Source: Paracoccus salsus (GTDB lineage Bacteria; Pseudomonadota; Alphaproteobacteria; Rhodobacterales; Rhodobacteraceae). Taken from it: 64,000 bases of DNA. A model generated the notes under the pieces. It saw only the letters and a program-made list of their open reading frames with translations. It had not been told where the DNA came from and searched no databases. The DNA lies in contig NZ_JAKGGD010000001.1 of assembly GCF_021556615.1 (NCBI RefSeq), forward strand, positions 610,942 to 674,941, given 5' to 3'. Every line of letters begins with the position of its first letter. Position 1 is the first letter of the stretch. The position numbers and the translations under genes are program-made. Positions 30,085-40,321 of this stretch are shown here, piece after piece.

Positions 30085-31338
30085 ATGAATCCAACCCGCA
30101 TCATTCTGTCCACCGCGCTGATCGGCGCGCTGGCATCCTGCGCCACGCCGATGAACCGCACACCAGGCGCGGCCGGCGCAGCCGCCGTCACTCCGGCCGC
30201 GATCCCCGCAGCGTCACCCGGCGACGAGGCCGGGCTTCAACGCTTCGTGCAATCCTTCCGACCGCGCGCCCTGTCGTCAGGCATTTCGTCCGACACCTAT
30301 GACCGCGCCATGCGGATCGCGCGCTACAACCCCGACGTGATCCGGCTGGACCGCAAGCAGGCGGAATTCTCGCGCCCGGTCTGGCTGTATCTGGACAGCG
30401 CCGTGTCGGACGCCCGCATCGGCACCGGCCGCGAGAAATCTGCGCAGCTTTCGCGCACGCTGTCGGCCATCGAGGGGCGCTATGGCGTCCCGCGCGAGAT
30501 CGTGCTGGCCGTGTGGGGCATGGAATCGAATTTCGGCGCCAATCGCGGCAAGATGCAGATCATCCCGTCGCTGGCGACGCTGGCCTATGACGGTCGCCGC
30601 GGCGAGATGTTCCAGAACCAGCTGATCGCGGCGCTGAAGATCATTCAGGCGGGCGATGTCGCCCCCGAAGGCATGCTGGGATCGTGGGCGGGGGCGATGG
30701 GGCATACGCAGTTCATGCCGACCTCGTATCTGCAATATGCGGTCGATTTCACCGGCGACGGTCGCCGCGATATCTGGTCCGAGGATCCGACCGACGCGCT
30801 GGCATCGACCGGGGCCTATCTGGCGCGCAACGGCTGGCAGCGGGGTCAGCCCTGGGGAGCCGAGGTCCAGCTGCCCGCGAACTTCAACATGGGGCTGATC
30901 GGCAAGGGCACACGCCGGTCCGATTGGGGTTCGATGGGCGTGAGAAGCTTCGGCGGCGGCGCGCTGCCGGGCGGCTCGGGCTCGATCATCATGCCGGCCG
31001 GCGCACGCGGCCCGGCCTTCCTGATCCTCGACAATTTCCGCTCGCTGCTCCGCTACAACAACTCGGACAATTACGCACTTGGCGTCGCCTTCCTGGCCGA
31101 ACGGATCGCGGGCCGCGCCGGGATACAGGGCGCGTGGCCGCGTAACGACCGGCCGCTGTCCACCTCGGAACGGCAAGAGATCCAGCAACGCCTGCGCGCC
31201 AAGGGTTACTATGACGGAGAGATCGACGGCCTGTTCGGATCGGGCACTATGGAGGCCGTGGCCGCCTATCAGCGTTCGATCGGCACCACGCCCGACGGCT
31301 ACCCCACCTCGATCCTGCTGGGCCAGTTGCGGCGCTGA
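30085..31338 (+). CDS. lytic murein transglycosylase (MltB-like lipoprotein)
   Basis: 417 residues. The signal peptide ends in the lipobox ALASC (Cys20), so it should be an outer-membrane or periplasmic lipoprotein. An MltB-type SLT_2 catalytic domain covers about 50-345: VWGMESNFGANRG contains the catalytic Glu, and SWAGAMGHTQFMPTSY follows. A peptidoglycan-binding-1 domain ends the protein (about 350-415, QRLRAKGYYDGEIDGLFGSG in part). It cleaves glycan strands to 1,6-anhydro-muropeptides. Single gene with a strong terminator. Confidence 0.94.
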   Translation: MNPTRIILSTALIGALASCATPMNRTPGAAGAAAVTPAAIPAASPGDEAGLQRFVQSFRPRALSSGISSDTYDRAMRIARYNPDVIRLDRKQAEFSRPVWLYLDSAVSDARIGTGREKSAQLSRTLSAIEGRYGVPREIVLAVWGMESNFGANRGKMQIIPSLATLAYDGRRGEMFQNQLIAALKIIQAGDVAPEGMLGSWAGAMGHTQFMPTSYLQYAVDFTGDGRRDIWSEDPTDALASTGAYLARNGWQRGQPWGAEVQLPANFNMGLIGKGTRRSDWGSMGVRSFGGGALPGGSGSIIMPAGARGPAFLILDNFRSLLRYNNSDNYALGVAFLAERIAGRAGIQGAWPRNDRPLSTSERQEIQQRLRAKGYYDGEIDGLFGSGTMEAVAAYQRSIGTTPDGYPTSILLGQLRR

Positions 31339-31356
31339 ACCGCCCCGAAAGACGCG

Positions 31357-31383
31357 AAAGGCGGCCCATCGGCCGCCTTTTTC
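31357..31383 (+). terminator. strong terminator between convergent genes
   Basis: AAAGGCGGCC (31357-31366), loop CATC, GGCCGCCTTT (31371-31380), then TT. A perfect 10-base-pair stem; with A residues on its left side it could also end leftward rppH transcription. Confidence 0.88.
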
Positions 31384-31427
31384 ATGCATGTCCCGTCGCT
31401 TGGAAAACCGCCAGCCCGTTGCGCCGG

Positions 31428-31916
31428 TCACGCCAGGCGGTGGCGAAATGCGTCGATGACCTGCTTATAGACATCGCGCTTGAACGGCACGATGCTGTCC
31501 AGCAACTGGTCGGCGCGCATCCAGCACCAGCGGTCGAACTCCGGATGGTCGGTCTGGATGCAGACATCGTCGTCCTGTCCGGTGAACCGCATCAGCACCC
31601 ATTTCTGCCGCTGGCCGCCATAGCGGCCCTTCCAGACCTTGCCCAGCAGATCGGGCGGCAGGTCGTAGAAGACCCAGTCCTGAGCTTCCTCCAGCACCTC
31701 GACCTTGTCGGTGCCCACCCCGGTTTCCTCGACCAGCTCGCGCAGCGCCGCCTGTCGCGGCGACTCGCCCTCGTCGATCCCGCCCTGCGGCATCTGCCAC
31801 GCATCAGGCCGGTCCAGGCGCTGGCCCGCAAAGACCAGCCCCTCGTGATTGATCAGCACGACGCCCGCGCAGGGTCGGTAAGGCAGGCCCGCCGGGCCGC
31901 GCCTATTCTCAGCCAT
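31428..31916 (-). CDS. rppH: RNA pyrophosphohydrolase
   Basis: 162 residues. RppH removes pyrophosphate from mRNA 5' ends and so starts decay. The N-terminal [13 protein letters not shown] and [24 protein letters not shown] (Nudix box, about residues 38-62, quoted only in part as GGIDEGE...RELVEETG) match RppH/IalA, as do WVFYDLP and the KWVLMRF strand. The start ATG lies inside the end of ctpA (8-base overlap), so it is the last gene of the leftward operon. Confidence 0.94.
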   Translation of the reverse strand: MAENRRGPAGLPYRPCAGVVLINHEGLVFAGQRLDRPDAWQMPQGGIDEGESPRQAALRELVEETGVGTDKVEVLEEAQDWVFYDLPPDLLGKVWKGRYGGQRQKWVLMRFTGQDDDVCIQTDHPEFDRWCWMRADQLLDSIVPFKRDVYKQVIDAFRHRLA

Positions 31917-33339
31917 TCCCGTTCGCGGCGCCGGCGTCCTGGCCACCAGAGCCTTCTCCGGTGTTGGCCGGCTTTGCTGACTTGCGCACCTGGTCCGCCT
32001 CGAAATCGACAGCGGCCAGCCCCTTGAGGATATCGACCGCGTAGGCCAGCTGATAATCCTCTTCGCGCAGCTTCGCCGTGGCCTCGACCTCGTCAGCCTC
32101 TTGCCGCATCTGATCCTTCTCGTCCTCACTGACCGAATCATTGTTCAGCGCGCCGCGCAGATCCGCCTCGGACCGGCCGAAATTCGACTGGCTGCGGGGT
32201 TCGTCCCCGTCCTCTTCGGTCGCGGCGGGCCGCGGCGGTTGCGCGACAAGGATATCGGGCTGGATCCCCAGCGACTGGATCGAGCGGCCCGAGGGCGTGT
32301 AGTAGCGCGCTGTGGTCAGCCGGATCGCGCTGTCCGAGGTGACCGGCATCACGGTCTGGACGCTGCCCTTGCCAAAGGATTTCTCGCCCACGACGATGGC
32401 GCGGCGGTGGTCCTGCAAGGCGCCGGTGACGATTTCGGACGCGCTGGCCGAACCGCCATTGATCAGCACGACCATCGGCTTGCCTTGCGCCAGATCGCCT
32501 GGTTCGGCATTCCAGCGCTCGCTTTCCTCGGCCTTGCGGCCGCGCGTGCTGACGATCTCGCCGGCGTCGAGGAAGGCATCGCTGACGCTGATCGCCTGGT
32601 TCAGCAGCCCGCCGGGATTGTTGCGCAGGTCCAGCACGAAGCCGGTCACCTTGTCGATGCCGCCCGCCTGCTTCACCGCCTTGTTCAGTTCGGCCTTCAG
32701 CGTGTCATAGGTCTCGTCGTTGAAGGTCGAGACGCGCAGCACGACCGATCGTCCCTCGATCCGGGTCTTGACCACCGTCAGCTTGATCGTGTCGCGGGTC
32801 ATGGTCAGATCGAACGGCTCCTTCTCGCCGACGCGCAGGATCGTCACGGTGATTTCGGACCCGACCGGCCCACGCATCATCTCGACCGCGTCGTCCAGCG
32901 TCAGCCCCATCAACGATTCGCCGTTCACATGGGTGATGAAATCGCCCGATTCGACCCCCGCCAGCGCGGCTGGCGTCTCGTCTATGGGCGAGACGACCTT
33001 GACCAGCCCATCTTCCTGGCTGACCTCGATCCCCAGCCCGCCAAAGCTGCCGCGGGTCTGGGTCTGCATGTCCTCATAGTCGCTGGCCGCCAGGAAAGAG
33101 CTGTGCGGGTCAAGCGAGGTCAGCATGCCGTTGATCGCGGCCTCGATCAGCTTCTTGTCCTCGGGCGCCTCGACATAGTCCGAGCGGACCCGCTCGAACA
33201 CGTTTCCAAACAGCTCGAGTTGCTCGTAGACCGAGGCGTTCTTTCCCGCCTCCTGCGCGACCAGCGGGCCGGCGATCTGGGTGGTGAACAGCGCGCCAGC
33301 CAGCACGCCACCAAACCCTGCGATCAGATAATGTTTCAT
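31909..33339 (-). CDS. ctpA: carboxyl-terminal processing protease (S41 family)
   Basis: 476 residues. N-terminal signal or anchor segment (about 5-28), then the S41 N-terminal region, a PDZ domain (about 85-165; [23 protein letters not shown]), and the protease domain with [12 protein letters not shown], the nucleophile in [11 protein letters not shown] and the general-base Lys in [12 protein letters not shown]. The C-terminal 100 residues are charged and low in complexity. It processes or degrades periplasmic proteins, often peptidoglycan hydrolases, which fits the EnvC-like gene 25 bases upstream. Confidence 0.96.
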   Translation of the reverse strand: MKHYLIAGFGGVLAGALFTTQIAGPLVAQEAGKNASVYEQLELFGNVFERVRSDYVEAPEDKKLIEAAINGMLTSLDPHSSFLAASDYEDMQTQTRGSFGGLGIEVSQEDGLVKVVSPIDETPAALAGVESGDFITHVNGESLMGLTLDDAVEMMRGPVGSEITVTILRVGEKEPFDLTMTRDTIKLTVVKTRIEGRSVVLRVSTFNDETYDTLKAELNKAVKQAGGIDKVTGFVLDLRNNPGGLLNQAISVSDAFLDAGEIVSTRGRKAEESERWNAEPGDLAQGKPMVVLINGGSASASEIVTGALQDHRRAIVVGEKSFGKGSVQTVMPVTSDSAIRLTTARYYTPSGRSIQSLGIQPDILVAQPPRPAATEEDGDEPRSQSNFGRSEADLRGALNNDSVSEDEKDQMRQEADEVEATAKLREEDYQLAYAVDILKGLAAVDFEADQVRKSAKPANTGEGSGGQDAGAANGNG

Positions 33340-33364
33340 GACGGCCTCTCCTGCCTCAGTCCTG

Positions 33365-34537
33365 TTAGGGCTCGACGATCGGATTCAGCACGAACCAATC
33401 GGCCGGGTCCAGCGTTTCCTTGTCCTTGCGCAGCTCCAGATACAGTGTCTCGGTGCGACCTGCATCCCCGCCACGCGCGGCGTGGGCGACAAACTGCGCC
33501 CCGAATTCCTGCGCAGGCGCCTCCGAGCCGCCCATCAGCCCGACCGGGTCCCCCGCCTGCAACACATCGCCGACTTCACCGAACAGCTGCGCCATGCCCG
33601 CGAATATCAGAAGATAGCCGCGCGCGGGCTCGGCGATCATCACATTGCCGTAATCAAGCAGCGGGCCGCGATAGCGGATGGTGGCGGGCCACGGGATCGT
33701 GACCAGCGCGGCAGGCGCGGTCGCGATCACCCAGCCCGGCCGCCTGACACCCGCGGCATCTTGTTCGTCATAGGGCCGCAGCACCGTGCCCACCACGGGC
33801 AAGGGAAGACTTCCCTGCGCGCCCTCGAAATCATCCATCGGCGGTCCGATATCGGTTTCCATCCGGTCGATGCCGCCGGCGAAGTCTTCCAGGCTCTGGG
33901 CGGCGTCGCGTAGTGCCTGCAATTCCTCGGGTGCCTCGCCGAACCGCACCGGCATGGTCGAGCGGTCGGTCACGGCGCTGGCCAGCAGGCGTCGCGCCTC
34001 TTGCACCGAGGCCAGTCCAGACCCCAGCATGTCGGCGGCCGCCGACTGCAGCGCACGCACGGTCGAGATCTCGTCCAGATCGTCCTGCAGCCGTTCTGCC
34101 TCGGCGCGCAGGCCCGGCGTCACGTCCGAAAGGATCATCCCGGTCCGCGTGTTGGCCAGCGCACCCGCGGGATGCAGAAGCAGCGTGGTCTCGGGCGATT
34201 GCCGCAACGCGCTCATCGCGCCCAGCACGCCGGCCAGCCGCGCTCTTTCGGCCTCGAAACGATCGTGCAGCTCGGCCTCGCGCGCGCTGGCCTGCCGCAG
34301 CCCCTCGCGCAGAGCGGCCAGGCCCTGCTCATAACCGCGGATCACCTCGGTCAAGGCCGTCACCTGATCGTCCGCGCTGACAGCCTCGGCCAGCTTTTCC
34401 ATCGACCTGCGCAACTGCGCGGCGGCGTCCTGAGCCTCGGCCACCGCCTGGTTCGCCGGGGTGACCGCAGCCGAAGCCGAGCACCAGCCCAGCAGGGCCA
34501 CGAAGGTGGCGGCAGCAAGCACAGAGGCGTGTTTCAT
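33365..34537 (-). CDS. EnvC-like murein hydrolase activator with degenerate LytM domain
   Basis: 390 residues. A signal peptide (about 1-24) is followed by a coiled-coil region (about 28-245, Ala/Glu/Arg heptads) and a C-terminal LytM/M23 domain (about 270-385). The metal ligands of active M23 peptidases are missing: the usual HxH near the end is LYLELRK here, and GNVMIAEPARGYLLIFAGM lacks the usual His. This is the pattern of EnvC, which activates amidases at the septum instead of cutting peptidoglycan. ATGA overlap with gpmI. Probable role in daughter-cell separation. Confidence 0.88.
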   Translation of the reverse strand: MKHASVLAAATFVALLGWCSASAAVTPANQAVAEAQDAAAQLRRSMEKLAEAVSADDQVTALTEVIRGYEQGLAALREGLRQASAREAELHDRFEAERARLAGVLGAMSALRQSPETTLLLHPAGALANTRTGMILSDVTPGLRAEAERLQDDLDEISTVRALQSAAADMLGSGLASVQEARRLLASAVTDRSTMPVRFGEAPEELQALRDAAQSLEDFAGGIDRMETDIGPPMDDFEGAQGSLPLPVVGTVLRPYDEQDAAGVRRPGWVIATAPAALVTIPWPATIRYRGPLLDYGNVMIAEPARGYLLIFAGMAQLFGEVGDVLQAGDPVGLMGGSEAPAQEFGAQFVAHAARGGDAGRTETLYLELRKDKETLDPADWFVLNPIVEP

Positions 34538-36051
34538 GCGGCCTCGATCAGGCTTTCGCCGGTCATCTCGGCGGGTTTGTCGAGGCCCATCAGGTCCAGC
34601 ACGGTCGGCGCGATATCGGCCAGACGACCGTCGCGCAGCCTGGCGTCGGACGGGCCGTTATAGACGATCACCGGGACCGGATTGGTGGTGTGCGCGGTAT
34701 GCGGCCCGCCGCTGTCCGGGTCGATCATCGTCTCGCAATTGCCGTGATCGGCGATGACGACGGCGGCGCCGCCGACCCGGTCCAGCGCCTCAAGCATGCG
34801 GCCAAGCCCTGCATCGACCACGGCACAGGCGCGCTTGGCGGCCTCGAGACTGCCGGTATGGCCGACCATGTCGGGATTGGCGTAGTTGACCACGATCAGG
34901 TCATAGCGCTTGCCGATCGCATCGACCAGCGCATCGGTCACCTCGCCGGCAGCCATCTCGGGCGCCAGATCATAGGTCGCGACCTTGGGGCTTTGGGGCA
35001 TGTGGCGGTCCTCGCCCGGCTCTGGCGTTTCCTTGCCGCCGTTGAGAAAGAACGTCACATGCGGGTATTTTTCGGTCTCGGCCAGCCGGAACTGCCGCAG
35101 TCCCTTGGCCGCGACCCACGCCCCCAACGTGTTGACCACCTGTTTCTTGGGATAGGCGCTGGTCATGAAATCATTGTGACGCTCGCTGTAGTCCACCATG
35201 CCCAGCATCGCGGCCCATTCGGGTCGGTCGCCGACGTCGAATTCTGCAAAGTCGGGATCGGCCAGCGCCGACAGTATCTCGCGCGCGCGATCGGCGCGGA
35301 AATTCAGGCAGAACACGGCATCGCCGTCCAGCGCGCCGTTGTAGCCGTCGATCACGAAGGGCTGGATGAACTCGTCCGTCTCGCCGCGCGCATAGGCCGT
35401 GGCGACCGCCTCCTCGGCGCTGGGGGCGGCTTCGCCCCGCCCGGCGACGATCGCGCCGAACGCACGTTCCACCCGGTCCCAGCGCCGGTCACGATCCATC
35501 GCGAAATAACGCCCGATCACGGTTCCGATCCGGCACCCCTCGGGCAGGCTGCCTTGCAGTTCGGCGACGAACCCCTTGGCCGATTGCGGCGGCACGTCGC
35601 GGCCGTCGGTGATCGCGTGAACGACCACCGGCACGCCGGCGTCCGACACGGCCTTCGCGGCGGCCAGCACATGACGGACATGACCATGCACCCCGCCACC
35701 GGACACAACGCCCATCAGATGCGCGGTGCCGCCGCTGTCCTTCAGCCGGGCGACGAATGCCGCCAGCGCCTCGTTGCGAAAGAAGCTGCCATCCTCGATG
35801 GCCAGGTCGATCTGCCCAAGATCCATCGCCACGACCCGTCCGGCGCCGATATTGGTATGCCCGACCTCGGAGTTGCCCATCTGCCCCGATGGCAGACCGA
35901 CATCCGGACCGAACGTGGTCAGCGTGGCATGCGGGCAATCCCGCATCAGCCGGTCAAAATTGGGCGTTGCGGCCTGATCGGGCGCACTTTGCTCGGGCCG
36001 GTCCGAAATGCCCCAGCCGTCGAGAATGCAAAGGATCACGGGTCTTGTCAT
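34534..36051 (-). CDS. gpmI: 2,3-bisphosphoglycerate-independent phosphoglycerate mutase
   Basis: 505 residues, normal length. It interconverts 3- and 2-phosphoglycerate in glycolysis using two manganese ions. Visible: ILDGWG at the N-terminus (metal Asp), LPSGQMGNSEVGHTNIGAG with the phosphoserine nucleophile Ser in GNSEVGH, HAITDGRDVPP, NFRADRARE, NYANPDMVGHTG and VIADHGNCE (metal ligands). Start at ATG 36051. About 190 bases separate it from rlmH upstream; nothing is recognised in that gap. Confidence 0.97.
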   Translation of the reverse strand: MTRPVILCILDGWGISDRPEQSAPDQAATPNFDRLMRDCPHATLTTFGPDVGLPSGQMGNSEVGHTNIGAGRVVAMDLGQIDLAIEDGSFFRNEALAAFVARLKDSGGTAHLMGVVSGGGVHGHVRHVLAAAKAVSDAGVPVVVHAITDGRDVPPQSAKGFVAELQGSLPEGCRIGTVIGRYFAMDRDRRWDRVERAFGAIVAGRGEAAPSAEEAVATAYARGETDEFIQPFVIDGYNGALDGDAVFCLNFRADRAREILSALADPDFAEFDVGDRPEWAAMLGMVDYSERHNDFMTSAYPKKQVVNTLGAWVAAKGLRQFRLAETEKYPHVTFFLNGGKETPEPGEDRHMPQSPKVATYDLAPEMAAGEVTDALVDAIGKRYDLIVVNYANPDMVGHTGSLEAAKRACAVVDAGLGRMLEALDRVGGAAVVIADHGNCETMIDPDSGGPHTAHTTNPVPVIVYNGPSDARLRDGRLADIAPTVLDLMGLDKPAEMTGESLIEAA

Positions 36052-36242
36052 CTGGGCCTCGCCTTGATTTGCGCCTTGTTACGCCGCGACGCGCGATGCG
36101 ACAACCGCGGAAGCCGGGAACCACCCCCCGAATCCCCTGGGCATGTGCCGAATGCCTGCGCGGACATCGTGGTCCTCGCCCGCCGCTACCCCGGCGCAAG
36201 GCCGGGGCGGACAGCCGCCCTTCGCGTGGCCTCGGCTGTCTT

Positions 36243-36710
36243 TCAGGCGCGGTGATAGGGGCTGCCTGCCAGAATCGTTGCCGCGCGATATAGCTGTTCG
36301 GCCAGCATGACCCGGACCAGCATATGGGGCCAGACCATGCGCCCAAAGCTGATCTGCCAGTCCGCGCGCGCACGAAATGCCGGTTCCAGGCCGTCAGCGC
36401 CGCCGATCACGAAGCACAGGTCGCGGGCCGAATCGCGAAACCCGGCCAGCCGGGCGGCGAATTCGGCCGAGCATGGCTGTTCGCCACGCTCGTCCAGCAT
36501 CACCACCGCCGAGGCTGCGGGAATCGCGCGCGCCAGCATCTCGGCCTCGGCGACCATTCCGCTGGCGCGACGGTCCTCGACCTCGACCATGCCGACCGGG
36601 GGAAGTCCCAGGCGACGGCCGGTCCGGGCGAAACGCTCGAGATAGCCGGCGACCATCGCCGCCTCGGGGCCCTTCTTCAGCCGCCCCACGGCGGCAATGT
36701 CGATCCGCAT
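36243..36710 (-). CDS. rlmH: 23S rRNA (pseudouridine-1915-N3)-methyltransferase
   Basis: 155 residues, exactly the RlmH (SPOUT class) size. It methylates pseudouridine 1915 in helix 69 of the 70S ribosome. Signatures: VVMLDERGEQPCSAEFA, FVIGGADGL (knot and SAM site, about residues 100-108) and the C-terminal SFGRMVWPHMLVRVMLAEQLYRA region with YHR at the end. It starts 4 bases after the rsfS stop; the pair is conserved in many bacteria. Confidence 0.97.
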   Translation of the reverse strand: MRIDIAAVGRLKKGPEAAMVAGYLERFARTGRRLGLPPVGMVEVEDRRASGMVAEAEMLARAIPAASAVVMLDERGEQPCSAEFAARLAGFRDSARDLCFVIGGADGLEPAFRARADWQISFGRMVWPHMLVRVMLAEQLYRAATILAGSPYHRA

Positions 36711-36714
36711 CCGG

Positions 36715-37137
36715 TCAGTGGAGGGGCCGGACAGCCTCGCGCGTGCGGCTCAGCGCGTCGGCGGGCATCCACATCTTTTCCAGCTGGTAGAAATCGCGGA
36801 CCTCGGGGCGGAAGACGTGAACGATCACGTCGTCGGTATCGACCAGCACCCAGTCTCCGGTCTCCTTGCCTTCGATCCGAGGGGTGCGGCCGGTCGCCTG
36901 CTTGACCCGTTCGGCCAGCTTTTCGGCGATGGAGCTCACCTGGCGCGCGCTGCGGCCCGATGCGATCACCATGTGATCGGCCATGGCCGAGCGCCCGCGA
37001 AGGTCGATCGTCACGATGTCCTCGGCCTTGTCGTCTTCCAGCGAGGACAGGATGCGGGCGAGACGCTGTTCGGCGCCTTCCTGATCGCCCGCGGCGGTCG
37101 CAGCCGGCCGTCCGGCCGAAGAAGCGTCTTGTGACAG
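36715..37137 (-). CDS. rsfS: ribosome silencing factor RsfS, apparently with a CTG start
   Basis: RsfS binds L14 and blocks subunit joining in starvation. The conserved DDKAEDIVTIDLRG, DHMVIASGRS, DWVLVDTDDVIVHVF and FYQLEKMW motifs are clear. The only standard start codon in frame is GTG 37014, which would remove DDKAEDI and the helix before it. Upstream the frame stays open to a TGA just before GGAGG (37146-37150). Eight bases after that ribosome site comes CTG at 37137, giving 140 residues (LSQDASSAGRPAATAAGD...). I therefore take CTG as start; ATA 37143 is less likely. First gene of the rsfS-rlmH unit. Confidence 0.85.
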   Translation of the reverse strand: MSQDASSAGRPAATAAGDQEGAEQRLARILSSLEDDKAEDIVTIDLRGRSAMADHMVIASGRSARQVSSIAEKLAERVKQATGRTPRIEGKETGDWVLVDTDDVIVHVFRPEVRDFYQLEKMWMPADALSRTREAVRPLH

Positions 37138-37213
37138 GGTTATATCCTCCGGTCAGTGCGCCGATCGCCCCCGGCGCAGGGGTATTCCCAAGATAGCATC
37201 TTTTCGGCCCATC

Positions 37214-38581
37214 TCAATCATCGCTCACGACTTCGGGACCGGGCCGGCGAGGACCGGACCGGACCGCGCCCTGAGCCAGCGTGATCGCTTCGTTCAGGAC
37301 CCGAACCTCGCGCTGCGGGAAGGGGATCGTGACACCATGTTCCTTGAACGCATCCCAAAGCGCCAGATAGACTTGTCCACGGACATTGGTCAGCCCACCC
37401 TCAGAATCGCCGATCCAGAAGCGCAGCACGTAATCGACCGAACTGTCGCCGAAGCCGGTCACCCAGCACACCGGCGTGCGATGGGCAAGAACGCGCTTGA
37501 CCGACAGGGTGGCGTTGATGGCGATGCGGCTGACCTCGTGCGGCTCGTCGGCATAAGAGGCGCCGAATTTCACGTCCAGCCGCACGAAGTTGTTGGTATG
37601 CGACCAGTTCACCACCTGGCCAGTCACCAGGTCCTCGTTCGGGATCAGGTAATTCTTGCCATCGCGGGTGACCACGCTGACATAGCGCGCGCCCAGTTCG
37701 TCGATCCAGCCGAAGGTTTCGCCGAGGCTTATCACGTCGCCCGGCTTGATGGACTTGTCCAGCAGGATGATGACCCCTGAGACCAGGTTCGACACAACCT
37801 TCTGCAAGCCGAATCCCAGCCCCACGCCGACCGCGCCAGAGAACACCGCCAGACCGGTCAGATCGAAACCCACGGCCTTCATCCCGACGATGATGGCCAG
37901 GCTGAACAGCAGGACCTGCAGCAGTTTCGCCGTCAGGACCCGCATGCTGGGCGAGATGTCGTTGTTCATGGCCAGCCGGCCAGAGATCACCCGTGACAGA
38001 GCACGCGCGCCGGCGATCATCAGCCCGGTGATCGCCAGCGCCTTGATGACGGTCAGTGCCGACAGCCGGAACTCGCCAAGAACGATGGCGAGGCTGTCAA
38101 GGAAAGCCGCGGCGGGCTTGGTCAGCGACAGAAGATGCAGCGTAACCCAGATCCACGCTGCCCAACTGGCGATCCGGCGCAGAAAACGGTTCGCGATGAC
38201 CCGCATCAGGAAGAAGATGCCGAGCCAGGCGCTTGCGATGGTGGCCGACAGCTCGATCAGCTGGCTGCGGAAGGAATAGGTAACCTCACGCATTACCAGC
38301 ACCACCGCCCATGCCAGGATCGTGAACACGATCAGCGTCAGCCGCCGGTCGACCAGAAGCCCAAGCCGCAGCCGCCATTTCGGCCAGTTCGCGCGCGTCC
38401 GCAGCCAATGTGTCAGACGCGGCGACACCAGCCGCGCGATCAGCCATGCCAGCAGGACAAGCCCGGCAATGGCGGGCACCTGATACATCCTCGACGGGAT
38501 CAGCAGCATGTCCACGAACAGCGAGATGCGATACCACAGCGTCTGCGCGGCATCGACAACCTCGGGATTCAGTGCTTCCAT
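37214..38581 (-). CDS. MscS-family mechanosensitive ion channel
   Basis: 455 residues. Several N-terminal transmembrane helices (about 35-50, 82-100, 108-128, 140-155, 175-195, 215-238) precede the pore helix with the Gly/Ala pattern AVFSGAVGVGLGFGLQKVVSN (about 243-263, quoted 21 residues in essence AVFSGAV...QKVVSN). The cytosolic beta domain follows with KPGDVISLGETFGWIDEL and YLIPNEDLVTGQVVNWS. It releases solutes on hypo-osmotic shock. Longer than E. coli MscS because of extra N-terminal helices. Single gene. Confidence 0.92.
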   Translation of the reverse strand: MEALNPEVVDAAQTLWYRISLFVDMLLIPSRMYQVPAIAGLVLLAWLIARLVSPRLTHWLRTRANWPKWRLRLGLLVDRRLTLIVFTILAWAVVLVMREVTYSFRSQLIELSATIASAWLGIFFLMRVIANRFLRRIASWAAWIWVTLHLLSLTKPAAAFLDSLAIVLGEFRLSALTVIKALAITGLMIAGARALSRVISGRLAMNNDISPSMRVLTAKLLQVLLFSLAIIVGMKAVGFDLTGLAVFSGAVGVGLGFGLQKVVSNLVSGVIILLDKSIKPGDVISLGETFGWIDELGARYVSVVTRDGKNYLIPNEDLVTGQVVNWSHTNNFVRLDVKFGASYADEPHEVSRIAINATLSVKRVLAHRTPVCWVTGFGDSSVDYVLRFWIGDSEGGLTNVRGQVYLALWDAFKEHGVTIPFPQREVRVLNEAITLAQGAVRSGPRRPGPEVVSDD

Positions 38582-38677
38582 GCGGGCTCCTCCTCGCGGG
38601 ACTACATAACCGACGCAGTCGGCCGGGCAAGCCCCGGCGATGTTGCGTCAGGGCCAAAACGCCCTTAAAAGAGCGCC

Positions 38678-38770
38678 ATGTCCGGGTTCATCTATTTCGA
38701 CATCCATGACCGTGCGCGGCTGCCCTCGCGCTTTTTCGGCGAGACGCTCTGCGTGACGGCGCGCGGCTGA
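38678..38770 (+). CDS. tiny open frame upstream of leuC, possibly a gene remnant
   Basis: 30 codons, MSGFIYFDIHDRARLPSRFF..., starting at ATG 38678 and ending TGA 38770. The composition looks protein-like, but no ribosome site is convincing and no family is recognised. It could be a leader peptide or the left end of a decayed gene. It has no run of leucine codons, so it is not a classical leu attenuator. Confidence 0.25.
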   Translation: MSGFIYFDIHDRARLPSRFFGETLCVTARG

Positions 38771-38839
38771 CCGATGGGCGGTTGATCCACCGCGCCCGCA
38801 GCCCCCATACTGACCGCATCACAGCCGAAAGCCACAGCC

Positions 38840-40270
38840 ATGACCGATCCCGCTCCCGCGCCGCGGACCCTCTATGACAAGATCTGGGACACCCATGTCG
38901 TCGATCGTCAGGACGACGGCACGTGCCTTATCTATATCGACCGGCATCTGGTCCACGAGGTGACCAGCCCGCAGGCTTTCGAGGGGCTGAGGATGACCGG
39001 TCGCAAGGTCCGCGCCCCCGAACGCACGATCGCCGTGCCCGATCACAACGTGCCCACCACGCTGGACCGCGCAACGGGCATCAAGAACGAGGAATCGCGC
39101 ATCCAGGTCGATGCGCTGGACCGCAATGCCCGCGAATTCGGGGTCAACTACTATCCGGTCAACGACATCCGCCAGGGGATCGTCCATATCGTGGGTCCGG
39201 AACAGGGCTGGACGCTGCCGGGCATGACCGTCGTCTGCGGGGACAGCCACACCGCGACGCATGGCGCCTTCGGCGCGCTGGCCCACGGCATCGGCACGTC
39301 CGAGGTCGAACATGTGCTGGCCACGCAGACGCTGATCCAGTCGAAATCCAGGAACATGAAGGTGGAGATCACCGGCCGCCTCGCGCCCGGCGTGACCGCA
39401 AAGGACGTCGTCCTGCGGATCATCGCGGAAACCGGCACGGCGGGCGGCACCGGCCATGTCATCGAATATTGCGGCGAGGCGATCCGCAACCTCTCGATGG
39501 AAGGCCGGATGACGATCTGCAACATGGCGATCGAGGGCGGCGCCCGCGCGGGCCTGATCGCGCCGGACGAAACGACCTTCAACTATGTCAAGGGCCGCGC
39601 CCATGCGCCCAAGGGCGCCCAGTGGGAGGCCGCGGTCTCCTGGTGGAGGACCCTGTTCAGCGATCCCGACGCGCAGTGGGACAAGATCGTCACCATCCGG
39701 GCCGAGGATATCGCGCCGACCGTCACGTGGGGCACCAGCCCCGAAGACGCGCTGCCGATCACCGCTTCCGTCCCCGCGCCCGAGGATTTCAGCGGCGGCA
39801 AGGTGGATGCCGCGCGCCGGTCACTCGACTATATGGGCCTGACCGCCGGCACCAAGCTGACCGACATCGCCATCGATGCGGTGTTCATCGGCTCGTGCAC
39901 CAACGGCCGGATCGAGGATCTGCGGGCCGCAGCCGAGGTGGTCAGGGGCCGCAGGCTGGCCGAGGGCGTGCGCGGCATGGTCGTGCCCGGCTCGGGCCTG
40001 GTCCGCGCGCAAGCCGAGGAAGAGGGTCTGGACCAGATCTTCATCGATGCAGGCTTTGAATGGCGTCTGGCCGGCTGCTCGATGTGTCTGGGCATGAACC
40101 CCGACCAGTTGGCGCCGGGCGAGCGTTGCGCCGCAACCTCGAACCGCAATTTCGAGGGCCGCCAGGGCTACAAGGGCCGGACCCATCTGATGTCGCCCGC
40201 GATGGCGGCGGCGGCTGGGGTGACGGGCCGACTGACCGATGTGCGCGAATTGACGACCGAAGCGGTGTAG
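38840..40270 (+). CDS. leuC: 3-isopropylmalate dehydratase, large subunit
   Basis: 476 residues, usual size. With LeuD it isomerises 2- to 3-isopropylmalate through an iron-sulfur cluster in leucine synthesis. Motifs: [40 protein letters not shown] (aconitase signature), [13 protein letters not shown] with the first cluster Cys, and GCSMCLGMN with the other two. LeuD follows on the same strand but is 688 bases away, separated by a membrane gene on the opposite strand. Confidence 0.97.
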   Translation: MTDPAPAPRTLYDKIWDTHVVDRQDDGTCLIYIDRHLVHEVTSPQAFEGLRMTGRKVRAPERTIAVPDHNVPTTLDRATGIKNEESRIQVDALDRNAREFGVNYYPVNDIRQGIVHIVGPEQGWTLPGMTVVCGDSHTATHGAFGALAHGIGTSEVEHVLATQTLIQSKSRNMKVEITGRLAPGVTAKDVVLRIIAETGTAGGTGHVIEYCGEAIRNLSMEGRMTICNMAIEGGARAGLIAPDETTFNYVKGRAHAPKGAQWEAAVSWWRTLFSDPDAQWDKIVTIRAEDIAPTVTWGTSPEDALPITASVPAPEDFSGGKVDAARRSLDYMGLTAGTKLTDIAIDAVFIGSCTNGRIEDLRAAAEVVRGRRLAEGVRGMVVPGSGLVRAQAEEEGLDQIFIDAGFEWRLAGCSMCLGMNPDQLAPGERCAATSNRNFEGRQGYKGRTHLMSPAMAAAAGVTGRLTDVRELTTEAV

Positions 40271-40321
40271 GGCGCGATGCCCGCCTTCTGGCCAGTGATG
40301 ACCGGTGATCGCGGCGCAGCC

